Shown here in pieces: positions 16,929 to 26,108 of a stretch of DNA of 64,000 nt. The position numbers and the translations under genes were made by a program. Below the pieces are notes generated by a model. It was given only the letters and a program-made list of their open reading frames with translations, was not told where the DNA came from and did no database searches. Origin of the DNA: Rubrobacter aplysinae (lineage in GTDB: Bacteria; Actinomycetota; Rubrobacteria; Rubrobacterales; Rubrobacteraceae). Positions within the stretch are counted from its first letter, which is position 1. Each line of letters starts with the position of its first letter. The stretch spans positions 62,001 through 126,000 of the forward strand of contig NZ_LEKH01000009.1 in NCBI RefSeq assembly GCF_001029505.1, given 5' to 3'.

Positions 16929-17105
16929 GTGCAATACGAGTTTTCGCGGTGGAGTGTACGGGACGGGGCGACATCCTATGAGGGCCCTAAGGAGTCCCGG
17001 CAACTGCTTGAACGCCTGCGTGAAACGGGACTGTCGCCGCCGGTTCGGAGCCTCGCCGCGGGGGAGATGATCGAGCGGGAGGGGGGGAGGACGACGGGTC
17101 TGTGA
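16929..17105 (+). CDS. Possible small protein, leaderless candidate
   Basis: A 58-aa frame beginning at GTG, only 7 bp after a -10-like TAGTAT (16916-16921) that is part of operator site 1. The predicted peptide has an ordinary composition (YEGPKESRQLLERLRETG, then SLAAGEMIEREGG) that looks like real protein rather than a shadow. No ribosome site is present, but leaderless transcripts are common in actinobacteria. No family is recognised. Confidence 0.35.
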   Translation: MQYEFSRWSVRDGATSYEGPKESRQLLERLRETGLSPPVRSLAAGEMIEREGGRTTGL

Positions 17106-17707
17106 ATAAGGGCCGAGAGGATTGTAAGTCTACACGGAGTACGCCGGATACAAGGGCCGTAAACGGCCTACACCCGGACTTCCCATTCCACGGGTCATTT
17201 CGGTTGCCTGGCCTCCGCCGCGGGTCCCCGCATCCCCTGCGTGGGCGGCACGGTCACGTCCCGAGTTTTCACTTGTATTGTCTAACCTTCCGGATGAGGT
17301 GATCGGTTTCCGGGAGGAGATGGTGTGGGTCCTCTGCTCCCGCCGGACCGGAGTACGCCTGGGCCGCTCTTTGCTGGTCTCCACCGGATGTTTATGGAGG
17401 GGTGCCGGTGGAGCTTATCCGGAGACCGTGCTGGAGCTGGACCAGCAACAAACCATCAACGAACCAGCAGCATACCCGCAACACCTGGCGGACCTGATCG
17501 CGGCGTCTTGGGGTACGATGGGTCCTATATTGTGGAGGCTGGGTGAGGGCGGGTTCCGGAGGTAGGAGGCTCGTGTATCACCGTAGTAGACTCCGGGTTC
17601 TTGGTCGGTATCGTCGAGGAAACCGGACCCGTACGCATAGACACCTATAGTAGGAAGCCACGGCTAGAAGCGGGAGAGCACCAGCCCAAGCTTATAGAAG
17701 GGTAGAT
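17106..17707. other. Region upstream of the Rrf2 gene without a firm gene
   Basis: A 600-bp stretch. A strong ribosome-site-like sequence (17558-17569, GGAGGTAGGAGG) precedes a GTG at 17573 that opens only a 25-codon Arg-rich frame. A second frame ending TAG at 17705, two bases before the Rrf2 ATG, reads protein-like (ETGPVRIDTYSRKPRLEAGE) but has only a weak TTG start at 17601. This may be a small or decayed gene. A 95-codon frame at 17278-17565 has no family resemblance. Confidence 0.35.
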
Positions 17708-18142
17708 ATGAGACTCGAACTGAGTAGTGAGGGACGCTACGCCATGCGGGCGTTGGTATATCTGGCCCGGTTCGGAGAGCGGGTCAACGCGGACACCATA
17801 GCGGCCGAGGCCAAAATACCGCGGCGGCTCTTGGCGCGCATCCTGGCCCGGCTCTCTCACGCCGGCCTCGTACAGAGCCACGCCGGACGCGGTGGCGGCT
17901 CCACACTCGCCAGGCCGCCGGAGGAGATTACGCTCCGCGACGCCGTCGAGGCCGCAGAAGGACCGTTCAAGGTTACGAGGTGCATTATGAAGGACCGCAA
18001 CTGTGGCGAGGGCAGGCCGTGCGCAATGCACGACGCCTGGGAGGAGGGACAGGGTGCCATCCTGGAGTACCTGGGCTCTCAGACCCTGGATGAGTTCGTC
18101 TCCGAAACGGCAGCCGGAGCCTTCCCGCTGGAGACCAGCTAG
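17708..18142 (+). CDS. Rrf2 family regulator with three-Cys cluster motif
   Basis: A 144-aa regulator with an N-terminal winged HTH (SSEGRYAMRALVYLARF, then RRLLARILARLSHAGLVQSHAGRGGGSTLARPPEEITLRDAVEA). The effector segment has Cys93, Cys100 and Cys106 in RCIMKDRNC and GRPC, i.e. C-x6-C-x5-C. The Rrf2 members IscR, NsrR and RirA use such Cys to hold an Fe-S cluster that senses Fe-S status, NO or iron. The gene stands alone between the hemerythrin/cupin operon and narK-narGHJI, both preceded by the 21-bp palindromic element, so it is the likely regulator of both (inference). An NsrR-like NO sensor is favoured. Confidence 0.88.
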   Translation: MRLELSSEGRYAMRALVYLARFGERVNADTIAAEAKIPRRLLARILARLSHAGLVQSHAGRGGGSTLARPPEEITLRDAVEAAEGPFKVTRCIMKDRNCGEGRPCAMHDAWEEGQGAILEYLGSQTLDEFVSETAAGAFPLETS

Positions 18143-18624
18143 AGACCAGCTAGAAAAACCAGGAGCCTCCGCCCATCTCTCACGAGACAGGGAATGGCTG
18201 ACGTGGCTGCCGGTGCCAACCCGGATCTCCTACAAGTCCCGTTCCGCGGCGCGGATAACTCGGCCGGGCGCGGGGCGCCTCTAAGAGCCGCGGGAGCGCG
18301 GAGAATACGAGCATGGTCAGCACGGTCCTCCTGGTAGCCGCCTCGCGTCCAGAGAGCTTTTCCAGGCTGATCCCGGGCCTCCTCGGCCTACCCTCACGAG
18401 CGCGAACCCGTACATCCTGAAAGGGCATTAGCTCCTCCGCCCTACCTTGCCCGGAGGCGCCGTCCCGGCCGAGTTATCCGCGCCGCGGAACCCACCCTCT
18501 TTACATTCCCCTGATCACTCGCAAAAGAGCCCGGACGACCATCCCGCCAACAAACGCTGGAGGCCGTACCTCGCCGGCGTCGCTTCGTGCTTCCCTTCAC
18601 TCGCTTCCACCGGGACCGCTAGAT
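18143..18624. other. Non-coding stretch between the Rrf2 gene and narK
   Basis: No convincing gene. A short tandem repeat (GAGACCAGCTA twice) spans the Rrf2 stop at 18131-18152. The rest is GC-rich without recognisable motifs until the operator at 18625. Confidence 0.45.
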
Positions 18625-18645
18625 TTACTATTACGTTAATAGTAA
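18625..18645. promoter_or_regulatory. Perfect 21-bp palindrome upstream of narK, site 2
   Basis: Half-sites TTACTATTA and TAATAGTAA are perfect reverse complements, separated by CGT. It lies in an AT-rich island about 220 bp before the narK ATG. It does not match the FNR (TTGAT-N4-ATCAA), Fur or DtxR consensus. Site 1 (16901) and site 3 (33924) share the 9-3-9 layout. Confidence 0.65.
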
Positions 18646-18866
18646 TATTTCAACTGGTTATACAGGCGGCGTGCGGAGGAGGCGGCATCCTTGGGTTTGG
18701 TCTTTGCGAAGGTCCATACCTCCCGCGTGATTGTTGCCGGTGAGCGTTACTCGTTACCGGGCGTCCTACCCAAGGTTGGCGTCAGGTGGGGTGTCGGAAT
18801 CGGGTCGGTCCAGGAGGCGGTCCTGGAGATCAGGGACGTTGTATCCAGCTGGAGAGGAGGGCGAGG

Positions 18867-20183
18867 ATGAGTGAGGGAGCGGAGGCTACGATACAGGGTA
18901 GTCGGCGGGGAGCACTCTGGCTGGCGACTTTGGGGTTCTTCGGCGGGTTTGCCGGAGTGGCCGTGTTCGGGCCCATGGTGCCCCGCTTCGTGGAGATACT
19001 CGGCCTGACGCCGCTACAGGCCGGTCTCATGGCCGGCATACCGAACCTCACGGGCTCCCTGCTACGAATACCCTTCGGCGCCTGGGTGGACCGGGCCGGC
19101 GGCAAGAAGCCTTTCCTGTGGCTCCTGAGCCTCACGCTCGTCGGAATGGCGGGCCTGCTAGTGGTGCTCGGGACCTCTTACCCGGACAACATGGACGGGC
19201 TGTTCCCGGTTCTCATGGGGCTGGGGGTCTTGATCGGCTGCGGTATCGCGACCTTCTCGGTTGGCATATCGCAGGTCTCCTACTGGTATCCCCAACGTCA
19301 GCAGGGCGGGCCGCTCGGGATCTACGCCGGACTCGGTAACACGGGACCCGGAATCTTCTCGTGGCTACTGCCCGCGGTCGTCGCCTCGCTCGGTATTCTC
19401 ACCGCCTACGGGCTGTGGTTCGTCGGGCTCGCGATCATCGTCGTCGTGTACGCGATATTCATAAAAGACGCCCCATCGTTCCAGCTCCAGAAGCAGGGAG
19501 CCGAGGCGGGCCGGGAAGAGCTGCAGCGCCACGGGCAGGATCTCATCCCGACCGGCTCGACCTGGGCGGGGCTGAGGAGCGCCGCCGGGGTGCCCGCGAC
19601 CTGGGCGCTGGTGTACTTCTACTTCATATCTTTCGGCGGATTTCTGGCCCTGACGGCCTGGCTGCCGACCTACTGGACCCAGACACACACCGTCGCGGCA
19701 ACCACCGCCGGGCTTCTGACGTTGATGTTTAGCCTCATCACCGCCCTGATCCGGGTCCCTGGCGGCATGCTCTCGGATCACGTCTCGATCCGCTACGCCC
19801 TTACGGGCAACTTCCTGCTCATTATCCTCGGAGCCGGGTGGATAGCCCTCTCGGCGAGCTTCTCTGCCGCGGTGGTGGCGACCATAGTGATCGCGGCCGG
19901 CATGGGGCTCCAGAACGCAATAGTCTTCAAGCTGGTCGCGTTCTACGTCCCGAACGCCGTCGGCGGAGCGTCCGGCTGGGTCGGTGGCCTCGGTGCCCTG
20001 AGTGGTTTTCTGCTGCCTCCGATCATGGGTGCCATAGCGGGCTCTGCGGCCGGGGATCTAGCCTACGCCCGCGGCTTTCTGGTGGTCGCCGGGCTGGCCG
20101 TTATAGGCATACTCGGCGTCGGCTGGCTGACCAACTGGACCTGGCAATCCCGACCCGAACAATCGAAAGGAGACTCCCGGTGA
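18867..20183 (+). CDS. narK: Nitrate/nitrite transporter, MFS NarK family
   Basis: A 438-aa, 12-helix MFS protein. ATG at 18867 follows GGAGAGGAGGGCGAGG; a longer in-frame start exists but would lack a ribosome site. Family features include FGPMVPRFVEILGLTP, the Arg in SLLRIPFGAW, and the two Gly-rich nitrate signature regions (GNTGPGIFSWLLP and FYVPNAVGGASGWVGG). It imports nitrate and/or exchanges nitrite, feeding the NarGHI enzyme encoded immediately downstream. Its stop overlaps the narG start (GTGA), so it is the first gene of a narK-narGHJI operon. Confidence 0.92.
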   Translation: MSEGAEATIQGSRRGALWLATLGFFGGFAGVAVFGPMVPRFVEILGLTPLQAGLMAGIPNLTGSLLRIPFGAWVDRAGGKKPFLWLLSLTLVGMAGLLVVLGTSYPDNMDGLFPVLMGLGVLIGCGIATFSVGISQVSYWYPQRQQGGPLGIYAGLGNTGPGIFSWLLPAVVASLGILTAYGLWFVGLAIIVVVYAIFIKDAPSFQLQKQGAEAGREELQRHGQDLIPTGSTWAGLRSAAGVPATWALVYFYFISFGGFLALTAWLPTYWTQTHTVAATTAGLLTLMFSLITALIRVPGGMLSDHVSIRYALTGNFLLIILGAGWIALSASFSAAVVATIVIAAGMGLQNAIVFKLVAFYVPNAVGGASGWVGGLGALSGFLLPPIMGAIAGSAAGDLAYARGFLVVAGLAVIGILGVGWLTNWTWQSRPEQSKGDSR

Positions 20184-23100
20184 GCGATTCTTATAACCAC
20201 CCGCTGCTCCGTGGGATGCAGTACTTCCGGCGGGGTGGCGGCGACCGGGACGGCTGGAGCGAGGTCAACAACCGTGGCCGCGAGTGGGAGGACGTGTACC
20301 GCGAGCGCTGGCAGCACGACAAGGTCGTCCGCTCCACCCACGGCGTCAACTGCACCGGTTCGTGCTCGTGGAAGATCTACGTAAAAAACGGCATCATCAC
20401 CTGGGAGACCCAGCAGACCGACTACCCCTCAAACGGCCCAGACACCCCCGAGTACGAGCCCCGCGGCTGTCCGCGTGGAGCCTCCTTCTCCTGGTACACG
20501 TACTCTCCGAGCCGCGTGAAGTACCCCTACGTACGCGGCGAGCTGCTAAAGATGTACCGCGAGGAGCTCTCGCGCACCGGAGACCCGGTACACGCCTGGG
20601 CCGCCGTCGTAGAGGACCCGGAGAAGGCGCGAGCGTACAAGTCCCGGCGCGGCAAAGGCGGCTTCGTGCGCGCCTCGTGGGACGAGGTCTCGGACATGAT
20701 GGCCGCCGCCCACGTGCACACCATCAAGAGGTACGGTCCCGACAGGGTCGTAGGGTTTTCCCCGATACCGGCGATGAGCATGGTGTCCTACTCTAGCGGT
20801 ACGCGTTTCCTTTCGCTGATCGGCGGCGTCATCCCGAGCTTCTACGACTGGTACGCCGACCTCCCGCCGTCCTCGCCCCAGGTCTGGGGGGATCAGACCG
20901 ACGTGCCCGAGTCCGCCGACTGGTTCAACGCCTCCTACCTCATAATGTGGGGCTCGAACATCCCCATTACCCGCACCCCCGACGCCCACTTCATGACCGA
21001 GGCCCGCTACAAGGGCCAGAAGACCGTCGTCGTCAGCCCGGACTACTCAGACCACACCAAGTTCGCCGACCACTGGCTCCCGGCCCAGCCCGGCACCGAC
21101 GGGGCACTCGCGATGGCGATGGGCCACGTCGTCCTCAAGGAGTTCTTCGTAGATAGGCAGGTGCCGTACTTCCAGAGCTACGTCCGCAAGAACACCGACC
21201 TCCCGATGCTCGTCACCCTCACCGAGCGCGACGGGGAGGGCGCCTACGTGCCGGATCGCCTCCTGCACGCAGCGGACCTCGGAGACGAGGGTGAGAACGC
21301 CGAGTGGAAGACGGTCCTCATAGACGAGAACACGGGCGAGCCCGTCGTGCCGAACGGATCTCTGGGCTTCCGCTACGGCGACGAGGGTGTTGGAAAGTGG
21401 AACCTGGAGCTCGGCGAGACCGAGCCGCGCCTGTCGCTGCTCGATGCTCACGACGAGTTGGTCGCGCTGGACCTGCCGCGCTTCGACGTCGGCGAGACGG
21501 AGGGGGGAGGTGTGATCCGTCGCGGCGTCCCCGCCCGACGCGTCGGCGAACACCTCGTAACCACCGTGTACGACCTCCTGCTGGCGCAGTATGGCGTCGG
21601 GCGCGAGGGGCTGCCGGGCGAGTGGCCGCGGGACTACGATGACCCCGAGCCATACACTCCGGCGTGGCAGGAGGAGGTCACCGGCGTGGACGCCGGGCGG
21701 GCGGCCAGGATCGGGCGCGAGTTCGCCCGCAACGCCGAGAGGACGAACGGACGGTCCATGATCGTTATGGGCGCGGGCACGAACCACTGGTATCACTCGG
21801 ACCAGATCTACCGCTCGATGCTCACCCTGATCCTGCTCTGCGGCTGCCAGGGCGTGAACGGCGGCGGCTGGGCGCACTACGTCGGCCAGGAGAAGGTACG
21901 CCCCATAACCGGCTGGTCCACCGTCGCCTTCGCCTTCGACTGGAACCGCCCAACCCGCCACCAGGCCGGCACGCCACTCTGGTATCTGGCGACAGACCAG
22001 TGGCGCTACGAGTCCTTCACCGCCGACGAGCTCGCCTCGCCAACCGGCAAAGGGACGTTCCAGGGCAAACACTTCGCCGACTGCAACGCCCAGGCCGCCC
22101 GCCTCGGCTGGCTGCCCTCCTACCCGAGCTTCGACCGCAACCCCTTGCAGATCACGGCCGAGGCCGAGCAGGAGGGCCTGAGCGTTCAGGACTACGTCGT
22201 GCAGGAGCTCAAGGCGGAGCGCCTGCGCTTCGCCGCCGAGGACCCGGACGCGCCGGAGAACTTCCCGCGCGTTCTGACTCTGTGGCGCTCGAACCTGCTC
22301 GGCTCCTCCTCAAAGGGCCACGAGTTCTTCCTAAAGCACCTGCTCGGCGTCCCGGACGCGGCGGTGCGCTCCGAGGAGATGCCCGAGGGTATGCGCCCCG
22401 AGGAGCTGGAGTGGCACGAGGAGGCGCCGGAGGGCAAGCTGGATCTCCTGACCACCATAGACTTCCGCAAGAACGGCTCCTCGCTGTACTCCGACGTGGT
22501 GCTGCCGACGGCGACCTGGTACGAGAAGAACGATATCTCCTCCACCGACCTGCACCCCTTCGTCCACCCCTTCAACCCGGCGATAGCGCCGCCGTGGGAG
22601 GCGAAGAGCGACTGGGACATCTGGAACCGCGTCGCCGAAACCTTCTCCACTCTGGCGAAGAAGCACCTCGGCGTGCGGAAGGATCTCATCGCCGCGCCTT
22701 TGCAGCACGATACACCGGACGAGCTCTCCCAGCCGAACGGGCGCGTGCTCGACTGGAAAAAGGGCGAGTGCGAGCCGGTGCCCGGCAAGACCATGCCCAA
22801 GCTAATAGAGATAGAGCGCGACTACGGCCTCGTCGCCGAGAAGATGAAGGCTCTCGGCCCGGCGGTCGAGAACGTCGGCATCGGGGCGAAGGGCGTTACC
22901 TGGAAGCCCGAGGAAGAGGTCGAGCACCTAAAGCGCAAGAACGGCACAGCGCGCGGCGTCGCCGCCGACGGTCGGCCGTCGCTTGCGAGGGCGGATCAGG
23001 TCTGCGAAGCCATCCTCGCCCTCTCCGGCACCACCAACGGCCGCCTCTCGGTCGAGGGCTTCAAGCAGCTGGAGACCCGCACCGGCCGCGAGCTCGCCGA

Positions 23101-23857
23101 CCTCGCAAAAGACCGCGAGGAGGAGCGCATCACCTTCGCCGACGTACAGTCACAGCCGCGCAAGGTCATCGTCTCGCCCGAGTGGTCTGGCACCGAGGGC
23201 CGTGAGCGCCGCTACTCGCCGTTCACCATAAACGTCGACCGCTCCATCCCGTGGCGTACCTTGTCTGGCCGGCAGAGCTTCTACGTCGACCACGAGTGGA
23301 TGCTGGAGTACGGCGAGGGACTGCCGACCTACCGGCCGCCGCTCAACCTGGGCAAGCACCTGGGCGCGCTCACCGGCACCGACGCGTCGGGCGGCGCGGC
23401 GGAGGTGGTGCTCAAGTACCTCACGCCGCATTCGAAGTGGTCCATCCACTCCGAGTTCCAGGACAACCTGAGGATGCTCACGCTTTTCCGGGGCGGCCCC
23501 GTGATCTGGATCAGCGACCGCGACGCCGAAAAGATAGGTGTCTCGGACAACGACTGGCTGGAGGCGTACAACCAGAACGGCGTCGTGGCGGCGAGGGCCG
23601 TCGTCTCGCCCCGCATCCAGGAGGGGACCTCGATCATGTACCACGCCCAGGATAGGCACCTGAACGTGCCAATCAGCGAGGTCTCGGGCACCCGCGGCGG
23701 CACGGAGAACTCGCTGACCAAGATCTACGTAAAGCCCACGCACATGATCGGGGGCTACGCCCAGCTCTCGTACTTCTTCAACTACTACGGCCCGACGGGC
23801 TCCCAGCGCGACGAGCTGACCGTAATCCGCAAGCGGCAGGGAAAGGTGGAGTACTAG
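20180..23857 (+). CDS. narG: Respiratory nitrate reductase alpha subunit
   Basis: A 1225-aa molybdopterin (bis-MGD) subunit reducing nitrate to nitrite with electrons from NarH. GTG at 20180 is the start: it overlaps the narK stop, has AAAGGAGA upstream, and gives the expected N-terminus. The FS0 cluster ligands are His54, Cys58, Cys62 and Cys97 (HGVNCTGSC and RGCPRG). The Mo ligand is Asp227 in WYADLPPSSPQ. No twin-arginine signal is evident, so it probably faces the cytoplasm. It overlaps narH by 1 bp (TAGTG). Confidence 0.97.
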   Translation: MSDSYNHPLLRGMQYFRRGGGDRDGWSEVNNRGREWEDVYRERWQHDKVVRSTHGVNCTGSCSWKIYVKNGIITWETQQTDYPSNGPDTPEYEPRGCPRGASFSWYTYSPSRVKYPYVRGELLKMYREELSRTGDPVHAWAAVVEDPEKARAYKSRRGKGGFVRASWDEVSDMMAAAHVHTIKRYGPDRVVGFSPIPAMSMVSYSSGTRFLSLIGGVIPSFYDWYADLPPSSPQVWGDQTDVPESADWFNASYLIMWGSNIPITRTPDAHFMTEARYKGQKTVVVSPDYSDHTKFADHWLPAQPGTDGALAMAMGHVVLKEFFVDRQVPYFQSYVRKNTDLPMLVTLTERDGEGAYVPDRLLHAADLGDEGENAEWKTVLIDENTGEPVVPNGSLGFRYGDEGVGKWNLELGETEPRLSLLDAHDELVALDLPRFDVGETEGGGVIRRGVPARRVGEHLVTTVYDLLLAQYGVGREGLPGEWPRDYDDPEPYTPAWQEEVTGVDAGRAARIGREFARNAERTNGRSMIVMGAGTNHWYHSDQIYRSMLTLILLCGCQGVNGGGWAHYVGQEKVRPITGWSTVAFAFDWNRPTRHQAGTPLWYLATDQWRYESFTADELASPTGKGTFQGKHFADCNAQAARLGWLPSYPSFDRNPLQITAEAEQEGLSVQDYVVQELKAERLRFAAEDPDAPENFPRVLTLWRSNLLGSSSKGHEFFLKHLLGVPDAAVRSEEMPEGMRPEELEWHEEAPEGKLDLLTTIDFRKNGSSLYSDVVLPTATWYEKNDISSTDLHPFVHPFNPAIAPPWEAKSDWDIWNRVAETFSTLAKKHLGVRKDLIAAPLQHDTPDELSQPNGRVLDWKKGECEPVPGKTMPKLIEIERDYGLVAEKMKALGPAVENVGIGAKGVTWKPEEEVEHLKRKNGTARGVAADGRPSLARADQVCEAILALSGTTNGRLSVEGFKQLETRTGRELADLAKDREEERITFADVQSQPRKVIVSPEWSGTEGRERRYSPFTINVDRSIPWRTLSGRQSFYVDHEWMLEYGEGLPTYRPPLNLGKHLGALTGTDASGGAAEVVLKYLTPHSKWSIHSEFQDNLRMLTLFRGGPVIWISDRDAEKIGVSDNDWLEAYNQNGVVAARAVVSPRIQEGTSIMYHAQDRHLNVPISEVSGTRGGTENSLTKIYVKPTHMIGGYAQLSYFFNYYGPTGSQRDELTVIRKRQGKVEY

Positions 23858-25494
23858 TGCGCGTCAAAGCCCAGATAGCGATGGTGATGAACCTGGACAA
23901 GTGTCTGGGTTGCCACACCTGCTCGGTAACCTGCAAGAACGTCTGGACCAACCGCGACGGCGCCGACTACATGTGGTGGAACGACGTCGAGACCAAGCCC
24001 GGCGTCGGCTACCCCAAGCAGTGGGAGGACCAGGACCGCTGGCGCGGCGGCTGGGAAACGAAGAACGGCAAGCTCAAGCTCAAGGCGGGCGGCAAGCTCA
24101 ACAAGCTCGTCAACATCTTCTACAACCCCGACCTGCCCGCCATAGACGACTACTACGAGCCCTGGACCTACGACTACGACACGCTCACCAAGGCCGGACC
24201 CTCCAAGCACCAGCCGGTCGCCCAGCCTATCTCCAAGCTCACCGGCGACCCGCTGGAGCTGGAGTGGGGGCCGAACTGGGAGGACGACCTGGCCGGTGCG
24301 AAGGAGACCGGCCCGCTCGACCCAAACATCCGCGACGGGCTCGAAGAGAGGATCACGCACGAGTACGAGAGCGTGTTCATGATGTACCTGCCGCGCATCT
24401 GCGAGCACTGCCTCAACCCCTCCTGTGTCGCCTCCTGCCCCTCGGGCGCGATGTACAAGCGCGAGGAGGACGGCATCGTGCTGGTGGACCAGGAGCAGTG
24501 CCGCGGCTGGCGCTACTGCGTCTCCGGCTGCCCCTACAAGAAGGTCTACTTCAACCACAACACCGGCAAGGCCGAGAAGTGCACCCTCTGCTACCCGCGC
24601 ATCGAGGCCGGACAGCCCACCATCTGCTCCGAGACCTGCGTCGGACGCCTGCGTTACATTGGATTGATATTTTACGACGCCGACATGGTCGAGGAGGCGG
24701 CTTCGGTCCCCGAGGACGAGCTGCTCGAAGCCCAGAAGCGGGTGTTCCTGGATCCCGAGGACTCGGAGGTTAGGGAGCAGGCCCGGTTCGACGGCATCCC
24801 TGAGGACTGGATCGAGTCCGCCCGCCGGTCCCCCATCTACCCGCTGGCGATAGAGTGGGGCGTGGCGCTGCCGCTGCACCCGGAGTTCCGCACGATGCCA
24901 ATGGTGTGGTACGTGCCGCCGCTCTCGCCGGTCATGGGCCTCGTCGAGGACGGCGAGCCTGACCCCGACGACGTCTTCCCGGCCATAGACGAGATGCGCA
25001 TCCCGGCCCAGTACCTGGCGAACATACTCTCCGCCGGCGACGAGGAGGTGATCCGGGACGTGCTAAAACGCCTGGCCGCGATGCGCTCCTACAAGCGGGA
25101 GGAGAACCTGACCGGCCAGCCCGACCACGCCGCCGCCGAGGCCGTCGGCATGACGCCTCAGCAGGTGGACGACATGTACCGGCTGCTCGCGATAGCCAAG
25201 TACGAGGACCGCTACGTCATCCCGCAGGCCCACAAGGAGCTCGCGGCCAAGCTGGACGAGCAGCAGGGAACCTGCGGGTTGGACTTCGAGGGCGGCCCCG
25301 GGAGCTGCGCCGAGCCCTCCGGCGGCGCCAGCCCCGGCAAGTCCGTGCGCAGCGAGGAGTTCTACGCCATGAAGGAAGAGCTTGAGCGCCGGGCCGGCGG
25401 CAACACGCAGGCCCCGAACGTGCAGCTCTTCACCAAGAAGGCCGACTTCGAGGCGTTCCACCTCAAGGGAGAGCCGGGAGGCGCGGGCGCATGA
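23857..25494 (+). CDS. narH: Respiratory nitrate reductase beta subunit
   Basis: A 545-aa Fe-S electron-transfer subunit between the NarI hemes and NarG. Four Cys clusters are present: Cys16/19/22/26 (CLGCHTCSVTC), CEHCLNPSCVASC near residue 182, CRGWRYCVSGC near 215, and CTLC with CSETC further on. In the third, Trp replaces one Cys, as in the [3Fe-4S] site of known NarH. The C-terminal part carries a short Gly/Ser/Ala-rich insert around GGPGSCAEPSGGASPG. It overlaps narJ by 4 bp (ATGA). Confidence 0.97.
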   Translation: MRVKAQIAMVMNLDKCLGCHTCSVTCKNVWTNRDGADYMWWNDVETKPGVGYPKQWEDQDRWRGGWETKNGKLKLKAGGKLNKLVNIFYNPDLPAIDDYYEPWTYDYDTLTKAGPSKHQPVAQPISKLTGDPLELEWGPNWEDDLAGAKETGPLDPNIRDGLEERITHEYESVFMMYLPRICEHCLNPSCVASCPSGAMYKREEDGIVLVDQEQCRGWRYCVSGCPYKKVYFNHNTGKAEKCTLCYPRIEAGQPTICSETCVGRLRYIGLIFYDADMVEEAASVPEDELLEAQKRVFLDPEDSEVREQARFDGIPEDWIESARRSPIYPLAIEWGVALPLHPEFRTMPMVWYVPPLSPVMGLVEDGEPDPDDVFPAIDEMRIPAQYLANILSAGDEEVIRDVLKRLAAMRSYKREENLTGQPDHAAAEAVGMTPQQVDDMYRLLAIAKYEDRYVIPQAHKELAAKLDEQQGTCGLDFEGGPGSCAEPSGGASPGKSVRSEEFYAMKEELERRAGGNTQAPNVQLFTKKADFEAFHLKGEPGGAGA

Positions 25495-26108
25495 TGGTCT
25501 TCAAGCTGCTCTCCATACTGCTGCGCTACCCCGACGACGTGGTCCTCGCCCACCGCGAGGAGGTGGCCGAGGCCGTGCACGAGCTGCCGGACTCCGCCGA
25601 GAAGCGGGCGATGCAAGACTTCCTGGACTACTGGCTGGGCGCAGAGACGCACCGGTTGCAGGCTGAGTACACCGCTACCTTCGACTTCCGCGGCCGCGGC
25701 AATTTGTATCTCTCCTACTACACCTACGGAGATCAGCGGCTGCGGGGTCAGGCTCTGGCGGAGATCAAGCAGGTGTACGAGGCCGCCGGATACGAGCTGG
25801 ACTCTACCGAGCTGCCGGATCACCTGCCGCTCGTGCTGGAGTTCGCCGCCGCCGAGCCCGAGGCCGGCGGGCGGCTGCTCGCCGAGTTCCGGGGCGCTAT
25901 AGAGCTCATACACCGCTCGCTGGGGCGTGACGAGAGCCCGTACGCGCCGCTGGTCGAGACGCTGGCCGGGATGCTGCCAGAGCTGGACGAGGAGGAGATC
26001 GGCAACCTGCGGAAGCTCATCGCGCAGGGGCCGCCGCAGGAGACCGTGGGGCTGGAGCCCTACGGCGCGGAGACCCCGCCCGGCGGGGCGCTTGGAGGTG
26101 TGAGTTGA
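25491..26108 (+). CDS. narJ: Nitrate reductase assembly chaperone
   Basis: A 205-aa TorD/DmsD-like helical chaperone that holds apo-NarG during Mo-cofactor insertion; it is not part of the final complex. The N-terminus (MMVFKLLSILLRYPDD) and the central YTATFDFRGRGNLYLSYYTYGDQRLRG segment match NarJ. Two adjacent ATGs exist; the first overlaps the narH stop. It overlaps narI by 4 bp. Confidence 0.93.
   Translation: MMVFKLLSILLRYPDDVVLAHREEVAEAVHELPDSAEKRAMQDFLDYWLGAETHRLQAEYTATFDFRGRGNLYLSYYTYGDQRLRGQALAEIKQVYEAAGYELDSTELPDHLPLVLEFAAAEPEAGGRLLAEFRGAIELIHRSLGRDESPYAPLVETLAGMLPELDEEEIGNLRKLIAQGPPQETVGLEPYGAETPPGGALGGVS

Noticed and set aside
17278-17565. 95-codon frame upstream of the Rrf2 gene as a gene
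   Set aside because: TTG start without ribosome site, no family likeness, ordinary chance length in this composition.
18625-18645. FNR/CRP-type site for anaerobic control of nar
   Set aside because: No TTGAT-N4-ATCAA or TGTGA-N6-TCACA pattern; symmetry is 9-3-9 with different half-sites.
18447-18743. 98-codon frame across the narK operator
   Set aside because: It runs through the perfect palindrome and AT-rich promoter region, has no ribosome site and no recognisable sequence.
19838-20179. Longer N-terminal extension of narG
   Set aside because: This part is a shadow of the narK coding sequence; the GTG at 20180 with its ribosome site and stop overlap gives the normal NarG N-terminus.
21047-22072. 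341-codon open frame on the minus strand opposite narG
   Set aside because: narG is certain here; the antisense frame is Val/Arg/Gly-rich, has no ribosome site and no family likeness, as expected for antisense of high-GC coding DNA.
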